DNA of 64,000 nucleotides, from positions 3,844,001 to 3,908,000 of the forward strand of contig NZ_LDPY01000001.1 in NCBI RefSeq assembly GCF_001038505.1, in the 5' to 3' direction. Numbering within the stretch: the first letter of the stretch is position 1; every line of letters begins with the position of its first letter. This document shows, piece after piece, positions 19,928-27,443 of the stretch. The notes beneath the pieces are model-generated. The model was not told the DNA's origin and did not search any database. It saw only the letters and a program-made list of their open reading frames with translations. Position numbers and translations under genes: made by a program. Origin of the DNA: Puniceibacterium sp. IMCC21224. Its GTDB lineage: Bacteria; Pseudomonadota; Alphaproteobacteria; Rhodobacterales; Rhodobacteraceae.

Positions 19928-20168
19928 GTGTCTTTTCCTGTGTCATGGCCTGGCGCAATCCGCGCAGCTGTGGGGGAACACCAAGGCTATCGCAGCCTTG
20001 CATGGTGTCAAGGAAAAGCGGCAGGCAGCCACCGCAATCCGGGCGTTTACCAAGGGCGCGGTAAACTTTGCCCGGCGTGATCAGAGTGGTCGCATCCGAC
20101 GCCCGCATCCAGTCAACGGCAGCGCGGATTTCATGGTCGGAAATGGCGTTGCAATGGCAGACGATCAT
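19875..20168 (-). CDS. bfd: Bacterioferritin-associated ferredoxin with C-terminal extension
   Basis: A 97-residue [2Fe-2S] protein that reduces bacterioferritin to release iron. Cys4 and Cys6 (MIVCHCNAI) and the pair in PDCGGC form the cluster site. The start is the ATG at 20168 behind AAGGAGAAAT. Family members usually stop shortly after CGGC plus about 15 residues. Here the frame runs on for another 30 or so residues, overlapping bfr by 53 bases, and this tail has no similarity I recognise. Operon bfd-bfr is typical and is probably iron-regulated, though I could not confirm a binding box. Confidence 0.9.
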   Translation of the reverse strand: MIVCHCNAISDHEIRAAVDWMRASDATTLITPGKVYRALGKRPDCGGCLPLFLDTMQGCDSLGVPPQLRGLRQAMTQEKTHEGRRQSHRISQQRAAE

Positions 20169-20252
20169 GATTTCTCCTTGCAGGAACAAAGACATGGTGG
20201 GGGATCTGGTGTGGCGGCGCCCGCCAGAACAATACGCATTACCGCCATCCCA

Positions 20253-20774
20253 TCAGTGCCGAAACTGCGACGGGGATGGTTGATCCATCGCCAGTCCGGC
20301 CGGCGCCACCGAGTTTGATATCCGCAAAAACATTGGCCCCAGCGCCCGCGCCATACGCACCACCTGGAACGCGGCATTGGCGTTCAAAAGATTGCAGGCG
20401 AACAGCATCGCCTCATCCGTATCCTGCACTGCGGCGGCCGCGACCATGTTGGCAAATGCACTTTCATCGCCGCCAAAGCACTTGCAGTTCACAGCATGGC
20501 GCATCAGCGGCCGCCGTGCTCCGCCCAAGGTGGTGCGCATCAGTTCGTCGAATTCAGTCACGGCCGTCCAGGCATCACCCTCGCCCAACATCTGCCGGAA
20601 ATCACTGGTGATCCGTTCTTTTGCCGCGCCGCCTTCGCACCAGGACCGCATATAGAGGATGGCGGCCAACTCTGGCCCCGCGAGCTCCTGAAGAAACCCG
20701 ACAGGTGCTGCGCCCCGTGGCGGGGCTGGCTTTGACGGCGCATCCACGTCCTGGAAATCGAACCGCATCCTCAT
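20253..20774 (-). CDS. Conserved hypothetical protein downstream of hemP
   Basis: A 173-residue protein I cannot assign to a function. It is cysteine-bearing (RSWCEGG near residue 45, NCKCFGGDESAFANM near 96), helical and without a signal peptide or membrane segment. The ATG at 20774 overlaps the hemP stop as ATGA, so it is translated with hemP. The context implies a role in haem or iron handling, but nothing in the sequence proves it. The open frame continues upstream in a different frame through hemP; that part is not coding. Confidence 0.75.
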   Translation of the reverse strand: MRMRFDFQDVDAPSKPAPPRGAAPVGFLQELAGPELAAILYMRSWCEGGAAKERITSDFRQMLGEGDAWTAVTEFDELMRTTLGGARRPLMRHAVNCKCFGGDESAFANMVAAAAVQDTDEAMLFACNLLNANAAFQVVRMARALGPMFLRISNSVAPAGLAMDQPSPSQFRH

Positions 20775-20941
20775 TTTGTCAGGATCAGCTTGCCTGCGCG
20801 GGTGATCCGCAATGTGTAGACTTGCCCGTCGAGCACAATGCGCGCCTGATCGCCGTTCTGGGTCAGCATCCGCGCGTCGTACGCCGGAAGCGAGAACGAT
20901 TCGGTCGCCAGCGGGTCGGCGATTATCCTGTCCATATTCAT
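20771..20941 (-). CDS. hemP: Hemin uptake protein HemP
   Basis: A 56-residue protein with the HemP signature YDARMLTQNGDQARIVLDGQ followed by VYTLRITRAGKLILTK. HemP proteins act in haem uptake and its regulation in several proteobacteria. The ATG at 20941 overlaps the TGA of the preceding small gene (ATGA), and its own stop overlaps the next start in the same way. It is the middle gene of a fully coupled trio. An alternative inner ATG lies at 20935. Confidence 0.92.
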   Translation of the reverse strand: MNMDRIIADPLATESFSLPAYDARMLTQNGDQARIVLDGQVYTLRITRAGKLILTK

Positions 20942-21123
20942 GATTTCCGCTCCACCCGGTCGAACAAGGCTTCGAGCCGCAGCTCGCCCGGTATTGCGCA
21001 TTCCAAGGCAAGCTCGGCGATTTCTCGGCGGCACAGCGGGGGAATCCTGTTGAAATCCTGCGGGGTGGCAAAGTCTGCTCCGTCGCTTGTCTCGCTTTGG
21101 CGCAGGGCTGTCGGATGTGTCAC
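20938..21123 (-). CDS. Small hypothetical protein, first gene of hemP operon
   Basis: A 61-residue protein of unknown function, beginning with GTG at 21123. The GTG is chosen because a consensus AAGGAGG lies 6 bases upstream; the frame also extends further up without a site. Visible features are a polar N-terminus and a helical C-terminal half (PPLCRREIAELALECAI). It ends in an ATGA overlap with hemP. A possible -35 element TTGACA is present about 100 bases upstream on this strand, but no clear -10 or iron box was identified. Confidence 0.7.
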   Translation of the reverse strand: MTHPTALRQSETSDGADFATPQDFNRIPPLCRREIAELALECAIPGELRLEALFDRVERKS

Positions 21124-21412
21124 GAACGACCTCCTTGGGTTGTCTGATCCGGAAGTGATGTGATCCGGGCTGCCTGCACAGGGTGGCTTGGACACTTTTC
21201 TCAAAACTGATCGAAAGAGTCGGATATGTCAATCTGAACTTGAGTAAATGAGTCGGATACCTCCGATCGCCAGATTTGCCGACCGATCACGCGCATTATT
21301 TACCAACCGAACACGCACTCCAAACCACGGTCTGCGTCATAAGCTGAGGCTATACCCTATGGCGCCACGCACACACTTCTGGCAAGTTCTGCACAAATTG
21401 AAGGAGGATAGA

Positions 21413-22300
21413 ATGACCGAACGTACCAACCGCCCGGACCGGGTCGCCTTCGTTGGCTTTGGTGAAGCCGGAACAGCCTTTGTATCCGGATGGGGCCAGG
21501 CGCGCCCGACCAGCCTACGCGCCTATGACGCAAAAACCGACATGCCGGAAACCCGCGCGGCGCTGGTCGAACGGTACGGCAAACATGGCGTCGACGGGCT
21601 GGACACACTGGCTGCGGCGCTTGATGGGACCGAGGCGGTATTCTGCGTTGTCACCGCCGATCAGGCCTTTTCCGCCGCCGCAGCCGCTGCCCCGCTGATT
21701 GCACCGGGCACCCTGTGGTTTGACTGCAATTCTTGTGCACCGGGCACAAAACGCCGCTCGGCTGCGGTGATTGACGCCGCAGGCGGGCGCTATGTCGATG
21801 TGGCTGTGATGTCACCAGTTTATCCCAAACGCCATCAGGTGCCGCTGTTGATCGCAGGTCCACACGCCGACGCAGGTGAGGCGGTTCTGAGCGCGCTCGA
21901 TATGAAACCCAAGCGGGCGGGGAACGAGGTCGGGCGCGCCTCGTCGATCAAGATGCTGCGGTCAGTGATGATCAAGGGGATGGAGGCGCTGACTGCCGAG
22001 TGTTTCCTTGCAGCCCGCCGCGCCGGAGTCGAGGAAGAGGTGATCGGATCGCTCGAAGCGTCGGACCCGGACATCAAATGGCGTGACCGCGGGGCCTATA
22101 ATCTGGAACGGATGATGGTACACGGCACCCGCCGCGCCGCCGAAATGCAAGAGGTGGCAATCACCGTAGACGAGCTGGGGTTGGGTGGCGGCATGTCCGC
22201 CGCCGCTGCAGCATGGCAGGCGCTGATTGCCGATCTCGGGGCTGAGCCGGGCGAGGCTGATTTATATGCCCGCACGGACACCATCCTAGCCCGCCTGTAA
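21413..22300 (+). CDS. NAD(P)-dependent oxidoreductase with DUF1932 domain
   Basis: A 295-residue member of the 6-phosphogluconate / beta-hydroxyacid dehydrogenase superfamily. The N-terminal Rossmann motif is VAFVGFGEAGTAFVSGW. The substrate-binding strand is WFDCNSCAPGTKRR, and the DUF1932 C-terminal domain covers about residues 195-265 (KMLRSVMIKGMEAL, with the usual Lys). The ATG at 21413 has an excellent AAGGAGGATAGA. It is convergent with the lyase-tcuBA operon, so it belongs to the catabolic island by position only. The substrate is probably a hydroxy-carboxylate. Confidence 0.85.
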   Translation: MTERTNRPDRVAFVGFGEAGTAFVSGWGQARPTSLRAYDAKTDMPETRAALVERYGKHGVDGLDTLAAALDGTEAVFCVVTADQAFSAAAAAAPLIAPGTLWFDCNSCAPGTKRRSAAVIDAAGGRYVDVAVMSPVYPKRHQVPLLIAGPHADAGEAVLSALDMKPKRAGNEVGRASSIKMLRSVMIKGMEALTAECFLAARRAGVEEEVIGSLEASDPDIKWRDRGAYNLERMMVHGTRRAAEMQEVAITVDELGLGGGMSAAAAAWQALIADLGAEPGEADLYARTDTILARL

Positions 22301-22315
22301 GGTGAACTGCGATCA

Positions 22316-22337
22316 GGCGGCGCGACGATGCGCCGCC
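22316..22337. terminator. Hairpin between convergent genes
   Basis: A perfect 8-bp stem (GGCGGCGC at 22316-22323, GCGCCGCC at 22330-22337) with a six-base loop lies between two convergent stop codons. There is no T tract, so termination efficiency is uncertain. Confidence 0.55.
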
Positions 22338-22361
22338 GACAAACAGGGGGCATACCGCGCG

Positions 22362-23216
22362 TCAGGTTTGCGATAGATAGCGCGCGATACGCGCATCATA
22401 GTCGGCGGATTCGCTCAGATCCGCCATCAGATTGTCGGGGCGCGCCACATTCTGTGCACCCGGCGTCGCCGCCAAACTGTCCCACGCTGCGCCCATCGCG
22501 GCAGGTAGCGTGCGATGCGGTGTCAGGCAGATTCGCACACCCAGAGCGGATAAATCCGCTTGCGCCAGTGCGCCTTTGGGTTCCGGCATCACCAGCGGCA
22601 GGCCCGCCGCCTGCTGCGCCTGCGTGACCACATCCGGGTCCTGCGCACCGGTGATGAATAGCGCATCCGCCCCCGCCGCGCCAACGGCACGGGCGCGTGA
22701 CACCAGAGAATCTGCATCCTGTAACCGCGCATCCGTACGCGCGACGATGACAAAGGCCGGATCGCTGCGGGCGGCAAGCGCCGCCTCCAGCTTGGCCACG
22801 GCTTCGCCTTGCGTCACAAGCGCCGCGCCGGTCGCGCCATAGGGACGCGGCAGGCAGGTATCTTCGAGCGTCATGCCCGCGACACCTGCCGCCTCAAGCT
22901 CTTCGACTGTGCGCATCGCATGCAGCGCCGCGCCAAACCCGTGGTCCGCGTCGACGATTAGCGGCAGCGCCCCCGTTCGGCAGATGCGGCGGCAGAGCCC
23001 GGCGAATTCGTCCAGCGACAGCAACGCATGATCCGGCGCACCCAGCACCGCCAGCGCCGCGACCGATCCGCCCAGCATCCCAAGCGGAAACCCCAGCCGC
23101 GCGGCAGCGCGGGCAGTCAGCGCGTCATAGACCGACGCCGGACGCACGCAAACGTCGCCCTGGAGGATGGCGCGCAACCGGGCGCGCGATATTTGAGGGC
23201 TGAGTGGCTTGGTCAT
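22362..23216 (-). CDS. Isocitrate lyase/PEP mutase family protein, oxaloacetate decarboxylase-like
   Basis: A 284-residue TIM-barrel lyase. The metal-binding core is VDADHGFGAALHAM (residues 88-101) and MTLEDTCLP (115-123). The N-terminal LGFPLGMLGGSVAALAVLG closely resembles what I recall of Pseudomonas PA4872, an oxaloacetate decarboxylase of this superfamily. The KKCGH loop of isocitrate and methylisocitrate lyases is absent, which favours decarboxylation over classic C-C lyase chemistry. Its ATG overlaps the TcuB stop by four bases, so it is the third gene of the tcuA-tcuB operon. The exact substrate is inferred. Confidence 0.85.
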   Translation of the reverse strand: MTKPLSPQISRARLRAILQGDVCVRPASVYDALTARAAARLGFPLGMLGGSVAALAVLGAPDHALLSLDEFAGLCRRICRTGALPLIVDADHGFGAALHAMRTVEELEAAGVAGMTLEDTCLPRPYGATGAALVTQGEAVAKLEAALAARSDPAFVIVARTDARLQDADSLVSRARAVGAAGADALFITGAQDPDVVTQAQQAAGLPLVMPEPKGALAQADLSALGVRICLTPHRTLPAAMGAAWDSLAATPGAQNVARPDNLMADLSESADYDARIARYLSQT

Positions 23217-24319
23217 GTCCGTGCCTTTTTGTCCTGCGCCTCGCGCACAAGCGCGGCAAAGCGATAGAACCCGTGCGCCATCTTGGAATAGGGCGTCACC
23301 AGAAAGAATGCCAGCACTGCCCCCAGATGCAGCGCCAGAAGCGGGCCGGTCAGCCCGGTGCCCCGCACCGCATACAGCGCAAGCCCGGACAACCCGGCAA
23401 AGCCAAGCAGCCAGATGAACCCACGCTCGCCTGAACTGCGCCCCGGCGCGCCCAGCGCTGGGTCCGCCTGACTGCGTAGCATCAGCATGCCGGCACAGCC
23501 CGCCACTAGAAGGATGCCGCCCGGCACCCCCAGCAGCTTGGGCAGCGACCAGAACCCGTAGGGCGCTTGCATGTCAAAGACATAGTGCAGGATCGTACCG
23601 GCTGATGTGGCCGCGAAACACAGCAGAAACCCATACATCACCGCATGATGCACATGGCGGCGGGCATCGGAAAACCGCGTGCCTTTTTCAAAGTTGCAGC
23701 CTTGACCCTGCCCGCCCGACAGGTTTTTCATCTGGCCGGCAGACTGCACGGCATCGCGCAGATCAGCCCAGGTGACGCGCGCCCCGCCGACCTCGTTCCA
23801 ATAGCGCCGCAATCCTACCGCGACCGCGACCAGAGGCAGCAGAAAGGCGGGCAGAAAGATTGCAACCATCGCGCCATGACTGAGCCAGGCATAGAACCCC
23901 GCGCCACCGCCCGGCAACGCGGCAATCGCGGCGAACATCAACGCGAATCCCGCGACCAAGGCAGCGGCCAGCGCCTCGCCTCGCGCCTGAAACAGCCGTG
24001 CGGGACCATCGGGCCAGGCGAACCGTTCCCAGCTATCGACCCGCGCCGCAGCCAACGCTCGCGGCAGGTTCAGGTCGAATTCATGCGGCGCAGTGTACTG
24101 GCAGGCATAATAGCAGCCGCGGCAGTTGTGGCACAGGTTGGCAAGCTGGGTGATGTCGCCATCAGCAAACACCTTGTCGCGCGTGATTGCGGGGAACACC
24201 GAACAGAACCCTTCGCAATAGCGGCAGGCATTGCAGACCTCGATCTGGCGGCGGGCCTCGGCCACGGGATCGTCCAGGATCAGGCCCGGATCGGTCTGAA
24301 GAGTTACATCAAGCGACAT
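23213..24319 (-). CDS. tcuB: Tricarballylate/citrate utilisation membrane protein TcuB
   Basis: A 368-residue integral membrane iron-sulfur protein. The N-terminus carries two cysteine clusters typical of 4Fe-4S ferredoxin folds (EVCNACRYCEGFC and NLCHNCRGCYYACQY). About six transmembrane segments follow, with a histidine-bearing HVHHAVMYG helix that may bind haem. In Salmonella TcuB reoxidises the flavin of TcuA and passes electrons to the quinone pool. The ATG at 24319 overlaps the TcuA stop by 11 bases, and the end overlaps the lyase gene. Confidence 0.92.
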   Translation of the reverse strand: MSLDVTLQTDPGLILDDPVAEARRQIEVCNACRYCEGFCSVFPAITRDKVFADGDITQLANLCHNCRGCYYACQYTAPHEFDLNLPRALAAARVDSWERFAWPDGPARLFQARGEALAAALVAGFALMFAAIAALPGGGAGFYAWLSHGAMVAIFLPAFLLPLVAVAVGLRRYWNEVGGARVTWADLRDAVQSAGQMKNLSGGQGQGCNFEKGTRFSDARRHVHHAVMYGFLLCFAATSAGTILHYVFDMQAPYGFWSLPKLLGVPGGILLVAGCAGMLMLRSQADPALGAPGRSSGERGFIWLLGFAGLSGLALYAVRGTGLTGPLLALHLGAVLAFFLVTPYSKMAHGFYRFAALVREAQDKKART

Positions 24320-25724
24320 ATGCGGCGGCCTCCTGCCCTGCGATACGGCCAAAAACGGTGCCGATGGTCATGCCGAATCCGGCAAGATAGCCCTGCCCAA
24401 GAATGGAACCGGCCATCATCTCACCAGCGCTCCAGATATTGTCATAGCGCCCACCGGGGCCGGTGGCGCGGGCGGATTGGTCCACCTTGAGCCCAAGATA
24501 GGTAAAGGTTACGCCCGGGCGCAGCGAATAGGCGTAGAACGGCGGCTCGGCGATCCGCCGGGCCCAGTTCGTCTTGGGCGGGGTCAGCCCCTCGGTGGCC
24601 ACGCCGTCCAGTTGTTGCGGCTGAAAGGTTCCCGGTCGACAGGCCGCATTGAATTGGGCCACGGTGTCGCATAGCGCCTCGGGTGGCAGACCAAGCTTGC
24701 GCGCAAGTTCCTCGATCGTGCCTGCAGAGATCGGCGGATAAACCGACGGCATAAACAGGTCAATCGCGCGGCTGTCGATGATCGAATACGCCACCTGATC
24801 GGGCTGTGCCGCAACGAGCCGCCCCCAGATCGCATAGCGTTTGGGCCAGACATCCTCGCCCTCATCATAAAACCGGTCGGCGTTCTTGTTGACCACCATC
24901 GAAAATGGCACACAATCTAGCCGCGTGACGATCCCGCCGTCGAATTTTGGCGCGCGTCCGTCGATTGCGACAGCATGGCACTGCGTCGGATCACCCACCG
25001 TGATCGCCCCCTGATCGACCATATCCTTTAGGACGACACCCCGGTTGTAGGGTGTGCCGCGAATGAGGAAATTGCGCGCCGCCGGCCCCCAGGCCCGCGC
25101 GAGCCAGTCAAGGTCGGCCTGAAACCCACCCGATGCCAGGACAAAGGCGCGCCCTTTGATGTCATGGAGTGTTTCGTCATCACCAAAGGTGGCTGTAAGA
25201 TGCGTGGCGCAGGCACCGTCGATCGCAACGTGGCGCACCTGCGCATCATAGGCGACGGTGACGCCCAAATCCTGCGCCGTCAGGTAGTAGGCGTTCACCA
25301 GCGCCTTCCCCCCGCCCAGAAAGAATGCGTTAGTCCGGTCGAGTGACAACGTCCCGGCCAGAGACGGCTGGAACCGCACACCATGCGCCTGCATCCACGG
25401 CAGACATTCTGCCGAGGTCCGGATGGCATGACGGGCAAGTGCCTCGTCGGTCTTGCCCGCAGTGACGCGCAGCAGATCCTGCCAGAACTCGTCCTCGTCA
25501 TAGGTTTCGATCAACGGACCAAGCGCGCCATGATGCATGCAGCGGAAATTACGGGTGTGGCGCGAATTGCCGCCGCGATAGGCCTCGGGTGCGCCTTCTA
25601 GGATCAGCACACGCGCGCCCGCCTCTGCCGCTTCGATTGCGGCGCACAGCGCCGCATTTCCGCCGCCGACGATCACCACATCCCATGTTTCGGCAGTCAG
25701 GTATTTCGGATCCGTCCGTGTCAT
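24309..25724 (-). CDS. tcuA: FAD-dependent tricarballylate dehydrogenase TcuA
   Basis: A 471-residue flavoprotein of the fumarate reductase/succinate dehydrogenase family. The N-terminal dinucleotide-binding motif is DVVIVGGGNAALCAAIEAA followed by VLILEGAP and the GGNSRHTRNFR loop. C-terminally YLGLKVDQSARATG and GYLAGFGMTIGTVFGRIAG complete the FAD site. In Salmonella TcuA oxidises tricarballylate to cis-aconitate. Whether the local substrate is tricarballylate or a related tricarboxylate is not certain. ATG at 25724 is preferred to TTG at 25748. A candidate operator sits about 170 bases upstream. Confidence 0.9.
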   Translation of the reverse strand: MTRTDPKYLTAETWDVVIVGGGNAALCAAIEAAEAGARVLILEGAPEAYRGGNSRHTRNFRCMHHGALGPLIETYDEDEFWQDLLRVTAGKTDEALARHAIRTSAECLPWMQAHGVRFQPSLAGTLSLDRTNAFFLGGGKALVNAYYLTAQDLGVTVAYDAQVRHVAIDGACATHLTATFGDDETLHDIKGRAFVLASGGFQADLDWLARAWGPAARNFLIRGTPYNRGVVLKDMVDQGAITVGDPTQCHAVAIDGRAPKFDGGIVTRLDCVPFSMVVNKNADRFYDEGEDVWPKRYAIWGRLVAAQPDQVAYSIIDSRAIDLFMPSVYPPISAGTIEELARKLGLPPEALCDTVAQFNAACRPGTFQPQQLDGVATEGLTPPKTNWARRIAEPPFYAYSLRPGVTFTYLGLKVDQSARATGPGGRYDNIWSAGEMMAGSILGQGYLAGFGMTIGTVFGRIAGQEAAAYVA

Positions 25725-26281
25725 CGCTGTCCCATGGTTTCTGACCAAAGCAGGAAAGTATTTTGATGCTTCAGCTCAGCGTTAAAAGGTTTTGAGTCCG
25801 CCGTCCCGACAGGCGCGCACCGCAACCGCAACCGGCAGGGCTGGGTCGCGAGGCTGACCACTGTTCGAATATTTTTGGTGCTCATGAATCTATATGTATA
25901 CAATTGCGTACAGAGACGTCAAGCCAAGTTTGCAATCCATCAAATATGCCTCAACCAAACTGAAATGCAGCGCCTGCATTGCTTACCTGCCCAAGCGGTC
26001 GCCACCGACCACACCCCGTAAAACGTGCAGGGCGGGCGAATGAATACCGCCAGAGTGGTCGCCAGCAGCCTCCTCCGCCATCAATCCTCACATGCCCTCA
26101 ACGAAGGCGTGTCGGAAACCCAACAGCAGGTGGCTATTGGGTGAATATTTTGCATGATATCTTTCCTTAAATGCATTTGATTTATGCCACCCGCGCTGAC
26201 ATTCTGCCGCCGAGGCCGAATTCTACGGCCCTGCCATAGACGGTCCACAGGACCGCGACGGCTATCCAAGGGAGGAACACC
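25725..26281. other. Divergent regulatory region between tcuA and the transporter operon
   Basis: About 550 bases with no credible gene. It contains the palindromic candidate operator at 25895-25912, and an AT-rich stretch near 26150-26185 next to the transporter gene that may hold its promoter. An antisense open frame that crosses the binding-protein gene also enters here and is rejected. Confidence 0.6.
25895..25912. promoter_or_regulatory. Candidate operator palindrome, copy 1
   Basis: TGTATACAATTGCGTACA is an inverted repeat centred on CAATTG with TGTA/TACA ends. It matches the site at 30578-30595 at 15 of 18 positions. The shape (about 18-20 bp with TGTA...TACA ends) is what FadR/FCD-type GntR regulators often bind. 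That family call is inference. It lies between divergent tcuA and tctC-like genes. Confidence 0.6.
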
Positions 26282-27364
26282 ATGAAACGCCAATCCATCA
26301 TCACCACCGTTGTTGCGGGCCTGATCGCCGCAACAGGACAGACCGCCATCGCGCAGTCCTTTGACGGTGCCACCATCGAATACACCATTCCGTTCTCGGA
26401 ATCCGGCGGCTCGGCCAAGTGGGCCAACTTCTACGTGCCCCGTCTGTCCGAAGCACTGCCCGGCAAGCCGACCATGGTGGTGCGCTACCGCCCCGGTGCC
26501 GGTTCGACCGAAGGCGCGAACTGGTTCCAGACACAGCAAGACAAGGGTGACGGCCTGACCATCTTTGGCGATTCTGGATCGACCAAATTTCCCTATCTGC
26601 TCGGTGATCCGCGCGTGCGTTACGAATACGCCGAATGGACCCCGATCCTGGCCTCGGGGACGGGCGGTGTGGTCTATCTGCCGCCAGAGCTGGGCGAAAA
26701 GTTTGACGGTGACATGGATGACCTGAAGGAAGAATTCTACCTTTATGGCAGCCAGGGCGCGACAACGCTCGACCTCGTGCCGCTGCTGGCGTTCAAAATG
26801 TTGGGCCTGCAGGTCGATCCGGTCTTTGGCGTCGAAGGGCGCGGCGATGGTCGCCTGATGTTTGAACGCGGCGAAGCCAATATCGACTACCAGACGTCGT
26901 CCGCCTACCTTGCCAATGTGCAGCCGCTGGTCGATGACGGGCTGGCCGTGCCGATCTTTTCCTGGGGATCGCTGGATGAAGACGGCGTGATAGTGCGCGA
27001 CCCGACCTTCCCGGACATGGCGTCGTTCAAGGAAGTCTGCGAAGCGACCGAGGGCTGCGAAACCGAAGGCGTCGCCTGGGATGCCTACAAGGCGTTCTTT
27101 GTCGCCGGGTTCGCCAACCAAAAGACCATCTTCCTGCCGTCCTCGGCATCGCAAGAGATTGTCGACACCTATACCGAGGCTCTGCGTACCGTGGTCAAGG
27201 CCGATGGGTTCATGGATGCGGCTGGCGAAGTTCTGGGCGTTTATCCGCAGCTTGTGGGTGCGTCGGCGATTGAGGCAACCAATCAGGCGACCTCGATCTC
27301 GCCCGAGGCCAAGCAGTACGTTCTCGACTGGCTCAAGGCGGACTACGGCATCACCATGGAGTGA
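26282..27364 (+). CDS. tctC: Tripartite tricarboxylate transporter, substrate-binding protein
   Basis: A 360-residue periplasmic binding protein of the Bug/TctC family, judged by the N-terminal layout: signal peptide MKRQSIITTVVAGLIAATG ending AIAQ, then EYTIPFSESGGSAKWANFY and the VVRYRPGAGSTEGAN binding loop. It is somewhat longer and more acidic than most Bug proteins (about 320 residues) and includes an extra cysteine pair (VCEATEGCE) that could form a disulfide. The strong site AGGGAGGAACACC precedes the ATG. It is the first gene of the transporter operon, followed by a stable hairpin and the fused permease. Confidence 0.85.
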   Translation: MKRQSIITTVVAGLIAATGQTAIAQSFDGATIEYTIPFSESGGSAKWANFYVPRLSEALPGKPTMVVRYRPGAGSTEGANWFQTQQDKGDGLTIFGDSGSTKFPYLLGDPRVRYEYAEWTPILASGTGGVVYLPPELGEKFDGDMDDLKEEFYLYGSQGATTLDLVPLLAFKMLGLQVDPVFGVEGRGDGRLMFERGEANIDYQTSSAYLANVQPLVDDGLAVPIFSWGSLDEDGVIVRDPTFPDMASFKEVCEATEGCETEGVAWDAYKAFFVAGFANQKTIFLPSSASQEIVDTYTEALRTVVKADGFMDAAGEVLGVYPQLVGASAIEATNQATSISPEAKQYVLDWLKADYGITME

Positions 27365-27383
27365 TCTGAGAAAGCTTATCAAA

Positions 27384-27414
27384 GCCCGCTGCCCGGACAC
27401 ACCGGGCGGCGGGC
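27384..27414 (+). terminator. Intercistronic stem-loop between binding protein and permease
   Basis: A 13-bp stem (27384-27396 with 27402-27414, one G-T pair) encloses a five-base loop and is followed by GCTTTC. In binding-protein transporter operons such structures usually let most transcripts stop or be protected after the binding-protein gene, so that it is made in excess. Partial terminator or mRNA stabiliser is the inferred role. Confidence 0.75.
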
Positions 27415-27443
27415 GCTTTCACCTCTAGCCGTCGGAGATTGAT

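Noticed and set aside
20775..21071. N-terminal extension of the gene downstream of hemP
   Set aside because: The longer frame runs through hemP in another frame; the ATG at 20774 overlapping the hemP stop is a better start.
21124..21260. Possible iron-regulatory (Fur, Irr or iron-rhodo) box before the hemP operon
   Set aside because: The nearest candidate, TGATCGAAAGAGTCG, does not fit TGA-N9-TCA exactly, and no full palindrome was found.
22362..23216. Methylisocitrate lyase (prpB) assignment
   Set aside because: The KKCGH catalytic loop is missing and the N-terminal pattern resembles the oxaloacetate decarboxylase PA4872.
26081..27400. Minus-strand open frame of 439 codons
   Set aside because: Antisense to the TctC-type gene, which has a signal peptide, family motifs and a strong ribosome site.
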